From the NCBI GenBank assembly GCA_043228905.1, contig JBHGNT010000011.1:2728001-2792000 (forward strand): 64,000 bases of DNA. The letters are read 5' to 3'. The notes below the pieces were generated by a model. It was not told the DNA's origin and did not search any database. It saw nothing but the letters and a program-made list of their open reading frames with translations. Positions 60,701-64,000 of the stretch are shown here, one piece after another; the stretch's first letter is position 1; every line of letters starts with the position of its first letter. Source of the stretch: Azolla caroliniana (taxonomy: Eukaryota > Polypodiophyta). The translations under genes and the position numbers were made by a program.

Positions 60701-63700
60701 TGCCATGGCAAGCTTTGAGAGAAAAAAAGTACTTGAAAAAGTTGTCGCTGAGGTGACATCACGTGCAGAGGAGTTTGCTGTGGCTCTTTGTCTTGAAGCT
60801 GGAAAGCCCATAAGGTTTGTTCCTCATTCATATGATTATAATAAAAAATTTGATATCGTACTTCAATCTGTGATATCATAAGTCATGAATAGTGTGATTC
60901 ATGGTCAGTTGTGAGTTGTGGTATATACTTAATTGTTTAAGTCATGGCTATTTTTAGCCATCAAAGAGCAGTGCCACTAGGCAGTGCAATTGATTTTCCT
61001 AGTGAAACGAGGGGTGGCGCCAATGTCCTGTTTGGCCTTGAACTAGTCTTACAGAAATGCCTTGTTGCTCAGGGCACATACTAAGAATGAAAAGTTGTTA
61101 CAAGCAAGGAATTGTATGGAGATGTTATTGCAGAGGTTGGCGTAACTTGTTTGAAGCAAAAGTGTACCACTTGTTTCTAGGACAACAAAGTAAAAGAGAA
61201 TGCAGAAACTAGTTTACACAAATAACTCATTGTTTCTATTTATGTAACCTTTCATATTAACCTTCACCAGAAAAAAGAAGTCAACCCAAATAAGAGAATG
61301 AAAGCAAGCACAAAAGGAAGGCCAGAGTGGCCTAGGAGACCAAACAAGAGATTACATCTGAAAACGTTGACTCATTTTGGAGAATAATATAAATGAGTAA
61401 AACTACCTAAAGTACATGGTCTATCCTACAACTAGTGGCTGTATATGATGAGCATGATTCAACGAACCTTCGGTAAAAAGTTTAAATATTCACATGAGAT
61501 GACCATTGATATGCATGAATTGAAGTGCTATTTCTCTATCTATTTAGCCTCATTGGATTGTTGTGGTATAGTCCTGCTGTACTGCACTGTATTAGAAGGT
61601 GTGTGTGAAAGGTGATACTTCCCATTGTGAAATTTCTTGTGGGTTTGCAGCTTTTTTATTGTCTATAAATAGTTTCTCTCCATGCTACATCATCTATAGC
61701 AGGAATAAATCACAGGCCTAGTTGATCATCGTATTCCAGTAGAGTGGTTCAAAGTCTCATGCAAAGTGGTAGTGGTACATTCCCTTATTTTACTGTGAAT
61801 AATACACCACAAACGTGCTAATAGCACAATAGGCAAATTCAATCAGTCAGTGCCTCGTCAATATAAAAACCAAAAAGAGGAGGTGAATGACTAGCTGGTA
61901 TTTTAATCCCTTATGGTTCAGTCCTCTTGATTAAAGCATTCTGCAAATTGTTTGCATCTCCTTCTTCAGTGTTCTCATCCGAACACACCCAGGACTTTTG
62001 AAGACAGTCATGTTCAAGGTTCTTCAATTTGATCTCTTAGTGTTTTCACACAATTTGGTGCATCATTTTTTGCAGTTATTCCGTAATTGGTTCTAGTGAA
62101 TTCCTCCAAACTTCCCTACACTTTCTGCCAATTGTACATGAGACATTTTAAACAGCATCTTGTGTTGATGTTCTTTTGTTTCATAAAGTACCTGTCATCT
62201 AAAGGCTTTATAATAACATGCTTCAGAGATGCGCGTGGTGAAGTGCAAAGGCTTATAGATACATTCAAGATTGCAGCCGAGGAAAGCACTAGAATGTAAG
62301 CATTTTCTCAGGGAAATGAAAACTATATCAATGCTTGTAATTTAAATGCTTTGCTTCTAATATAATGGTGTCATGAAGCTTCGAAATTATAATAAATGTT
62401 GCACAATCAACTATGTTTCATATGTTATTGTAAAGGAGGTAGAAAGATAGAATTCATAAAGTTTTTTAATCTGCTTTAAACTAAACCTCCAATCATGTAT
62501 TTTAGATGTCTGCTCTGTTTCCTTTACAATTCACACAAAACAGTGTTGCTACATACTTTGTCGTGTCAGTTGCCCTCTCTGGATGTTATGCTATATGTAT
62601 TTTAACCTTCTCAGGCTTTGGCTTCAGCAGGAATGTCTGAAAACTAAAAACTTTAAATGATTCACAAGTTTCTGAACTTCATTAACCCAGATCTGGAGAA
62701 TATTCACAAATGGATATATCTGAACGAGCAAAAGGGTACCAAGCCCTGGTAAGTATGCTTTCAACTATTACCCTCTATTAACCCCTTTGTTATAGTATAA
62801 AATGAAAAATTTGGCACGATTACGATGTGAATGGTTGAAAATTGTTGGTTTCTGAAATTTCTCGGGTATTCCTGACTCCAATATAAAAGTGACATTTGTG
62901 GATTGCTTGAAATTTCTGTATCCAGGTTAGGAGATTCCCAATTGGACCAATCAGCATGATTAGCCCATTTAACTTTCCTCTGAACCTGGTATGTAGTTCT
63001 GAGTTCATATAATTATGATTTCTAAGACTTTAATAGAATTGGGAATTCCTGAAGAGTAGAAAGAGGTACCCCAATTTTTCTATATGAAAGTTCAAGGCAT
63101 ATTTTTTATAATCAGGCTGCACATAAGATCGCTCCTGCCTTGGCAGTTGGCTGTCCATTTGTCCTCAAGCCTGCAAGGTATGTTGAATCCTGCTGGAAGG
63201 ATTTCTGAGCTAATTTTAGTTTGTGAATTGATGAAGTAGAGTTATTTCTCCAGCCGAACCCCTATTGGTTCTTTACTACTGGGTGAGATATTGTCACGAT
63301 GTCGGCTACCAGAAGGAACATTTTCCATCCTTCCCTGTGCAAGAGATGGAGCTGAGCTTTTTACAGTTGATGAGCGATTCAAACTTGTCACATTCACCGG
63401 GTCACCCACTGTATGAATCTACATACATCTTTGTAATTTTGTACCTATACAAGGGAAAATAAATCTTCATGATGATCGAACATATTTCTTGCAGGTTGGG
63501 TGGGAAATAAAGAAGAAAGCCGGAAAAAAGAAAGTAGTGCTTGAATTGGGCGGAAATGCTGCATGTGTTGTTGAGGTTTTTCACATTTTTCATCATAAAT
63601 TTCTGTTTTATCAATAAATGACAAGTAATGTCACTATTGACACATTTCTTCATAATTCATTTAGGACTTTGTTCCAGACATACAAACTATCGTCTCGAGA

Positions 63701-63769
63701 ATTATTCACGGTGCATTCTATCAGAGTGGACAATCTTGTATCAGTGTACAGCGTGTATATATTCGTGAT
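43083..63769 (+). CDS. Fusion enzyme: ThDP-dependent acetolactate-synthase-like protein + aldehyde dehydrogenase (3' end outside window)
   Basis: I placed 24 exons, all GT-AG and phase-consistent (922 residues): 43083-43192, 44965-45190, 46206-46298, 46602-46876, 48555-48625, 49033-49162, 49242-49314, 49404-49496, 49888-49976, 55949-55989, 56516-56550, 56697-56843, 57284-57390, 58227-58274, 58343-58442, 60179-60265, 60369-60814, 62227-62295, 62691-62748, 62926-62988, 63116-63177, 63254-63410, 63495-63575, 63665-63769. Residues 1-575 are a ThDP enzyme, 576-632 a Lys-rich linker, and 633 onward an aldehyde dehydrogenase. The start is the first in-frame ATG, and the ThDP fold begins almost at once, so no plastid transit peptide is evident. 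Likely role (inference): the ThDP half makes an aldehyde or ketone from a 2-oxo acid, and the dehydrogenase oxidises it. Separate genes are unlikely because exons 15-17 join in frame with no stop or new start. About 200 C-terminal residues should lie beyond the window. Confidence 0.9.
47532..47558. repeat. (TC)n microsatellite in intron 4
   Basis: Pure dinucleotide run within intron 4 (46877-48554) of the fusion gene. The rest of that intron is AT-rich with no recognised element. Confidence 0.85.
50600..51340 (-). mobile_element. LINE fragment in intron 9 (first)
   Basis: The minus-strand reading has YVIRGRYLCLFKQDF and IFIRTQETLRELVEGQ, matching the same region in the copies at 1-270, 55.0-55.8 kb and 58.7-59.4 kb. 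It abuts the truncated copia RT at about 51,345. Stops are frequent. Confidence 0.6.
51345..54347 (-). pseudogene. Truncated Ty1/copia gag-pol in intron 9
   Basis: The gag frame starts at ATG 54347 on the minus strand. A CCHC-type knuckle (CHHCGKKDHFKRDC) is near 53,650. The protease motif reads ILNSGASFHVT, so the catalytic Asp is Asn here. Integrase shows WHGHLGHM, VHSDVC, RSDNGGEY and NGVAERMN (53,050-52,480). RT starts near 51,700 (LPCKWVYKMK, KARLVAKGYKQEYG, LHGDLHEDIYM) and stops short of the YVDD motif at about 51,345, where LINE sequence begins. Several stops and frameshifts occur. No LTR is recognisable at either side. Confidence 0.88.
54707..54751. repeat. (TA)n-(TATG)n microsatellite
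   Basis: TA dinucleotides followed by TATG tetranucleotides in intron 9. Confidence 0.9.
55000..55800 (-). mobile_element. LINE fragment in intron 9 (second), with RT motif
   Basis: The minus-strand reading has CLFKQGFGPLHKVMEYKVP, FLARTQETQGKVVEG, later SLYANDIVLISVSQEGL (the RT YADD box with Asn replacing one Asp) and MAFNTTQAGVTKSEPDF-like words. Multiple stops and frameshifts. This is the best-preserved of the four LINE fragments. Confidence 0.7.
58710..59400 (-). mobile_element. LINE fragment in intron 15
   Basis: The minus-strand reading has YEIRGQWHCLFREDFGPLQK followed by a diverged tail, and LHQLQIET upstream, matching the 50.6-51.3 kb copy (HQLQIETDRY). It sits in intron 15 (58443-60178) of the fusion gene, antisense. 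Confidence 0.6.
60369..63769 (+). other. Aldehyde dehydrogenase half of the fusion (exons 17-24, C-terminus missing)
   Basis: Exon 17 (148 codons) carries a Lys/Pro-rich linker and then the ALDH N-terminus (YPFYIANKPLYPN, VVNKYTGKVFARC, CLEAGKPI). Conserved residues in order: Asn in ISPFNFPLNL (N782), cofactor Lys in FVLKPASRTP (K805), the Rossmann Gly motif in FTGSPTVGW, general-base Glu in VLELGGNAA (E877) and nucleophile Cys in GQSCISVQR (C912). All catalytic positions are present, so the half looks active. The family uses NAD(P)+ to oxidise aldehydes to acids. It resembles bacterial lactaldehyde/semialdehyde-type ALDHs, and its plant ALDH family number cannot be assigned by eye. Exon 24 ends 231 bases before the window edge; the remaining ~200 residues follow outside. 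Confidence 0.9.
60815..62226 (+). other. Intron 17 of the fusion gene, nothing recognised
   Basis: A 1.4-kb AT-rich intron splitting the ALDH N-terminal domain after KPI. No element or alternative exon is recognised. A short stretch near 61,310-61,350 resembles the AACAAGAGATTACATCT block of intron 9, so it may carry a small repeat. Confidence 0.5.
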
Positions 63770-64000
63770 GTATGTATCTCATAGTCTCAACTGTTTGATA
63801 ATTTAGAAGACATAAGTAAATGTAATGCTATTTAAAGAATAAATGATAATTAACACCTAAAAAGTATTTTTAAGGATTGATACCTTAGAATTATTCTGTC
63901 CTAGCGCACCAGTTACTCTACCCGAAACCCAAAACTATTTAAAGCAATAGTAAGGGAAAATAGTGAAGGCAATGCAATGCCTCAAAAGAATGTGTTAATG
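63770..64000 (+). other. Start of intron 24 of the fusion gene
   Basis: Donor GTATGT at 63770. No further ALDH exon is visible up to the window edge. Confidence 0.6.

Noticed and set aside
43083-63769. Bacterial contamination as the source of the ALS-like and ALDH sequences
   Set aside because: The coding regions are cut by at least 23 introns with plant-type GT-AG borders and contain plant retroelements in introns 9 and 15, so the gene is nuclear and plant-borne.

Overview
This is nuclear DNA from a land plant. It has genes with many GT-AG introns, an EARLY FLOWERING 4 (ELF4)-family gene, and plant-type Ty1/copia, Ty3/gypsy, LINE and Mutator-like (MULE) elements packed between and inside genes. 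Nothing fixes the species. A non-seed plant such as a fern or lycophyte is a low-confidence inference, drawn mainly from the unusual metabolic gene at the right end.

Layout. At 1-7 kb there is a LINE scrap, the C-terminal exons of an EEF1A lysine methyltransferase (EFM5/N6AMT2)-like gene (+) and an intact ELF4-family gene (-) with an inferred 5'UTR intron. At 7-10.7 kb lie one complete non-autonomous MULE-type element and one lone MULE end, both next to TATG microsatellites. At 10.7-15.3 kb there are degenerate ORFs and LTR remnants. At 15.3-23.3 kb an 8-kb MULE sits inside an older LTR, flanked by a 9-bp direct repeat. It carries an uninterrupted 974-aa transposase and a second gene with a Ulp1-type cysteine protease domain. 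At 23.3-40.8 kb is a nested LTR-retrotransposon zone: a decayed copia element (+), a gypsy pol tail split by a reverse-oriented LTR element, a gag-only element with very similar LTRs and repetitive internal DNA, and a decayed chromovirus pol (-). At 40.8-42.7 kb there is a cluster of heat-shock-element-like motifs and further remnants.

The main gene runs from 43,083 past the right edge (+). I could place 24 exons, all with GT-AG borders and compatible phases, encoding 922 residues in the window. The first ~575 residues form a thiamine-diphosphate (ThDP) enzyme of the acetolactate-synthase-like group. A lysine-rich linker follows, and from residue ~633 a NAD(P)-dependent aldehyde dehydrogenase begins, with its catalytic Asn, Lys, Glu and Cys present; its C-terminus lies outside the window. 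The architecture suggests a bifunctional enzyme in which the aldehyde or ketone product of a ThDP half-reaction is passed to a dehydrogenase. There is no evident plastid transit peptide, unlike canonical plant acetolactate synthase. Intron 9 (6 kb) holds a reversed, truncated copia element and two LINE fragments; intron 15 holds another LINE fragment. A cluster of four ACGT-core boxes (two perfect G-boxes), a CT microsatellite and a short upstream ORF precede the start codon.
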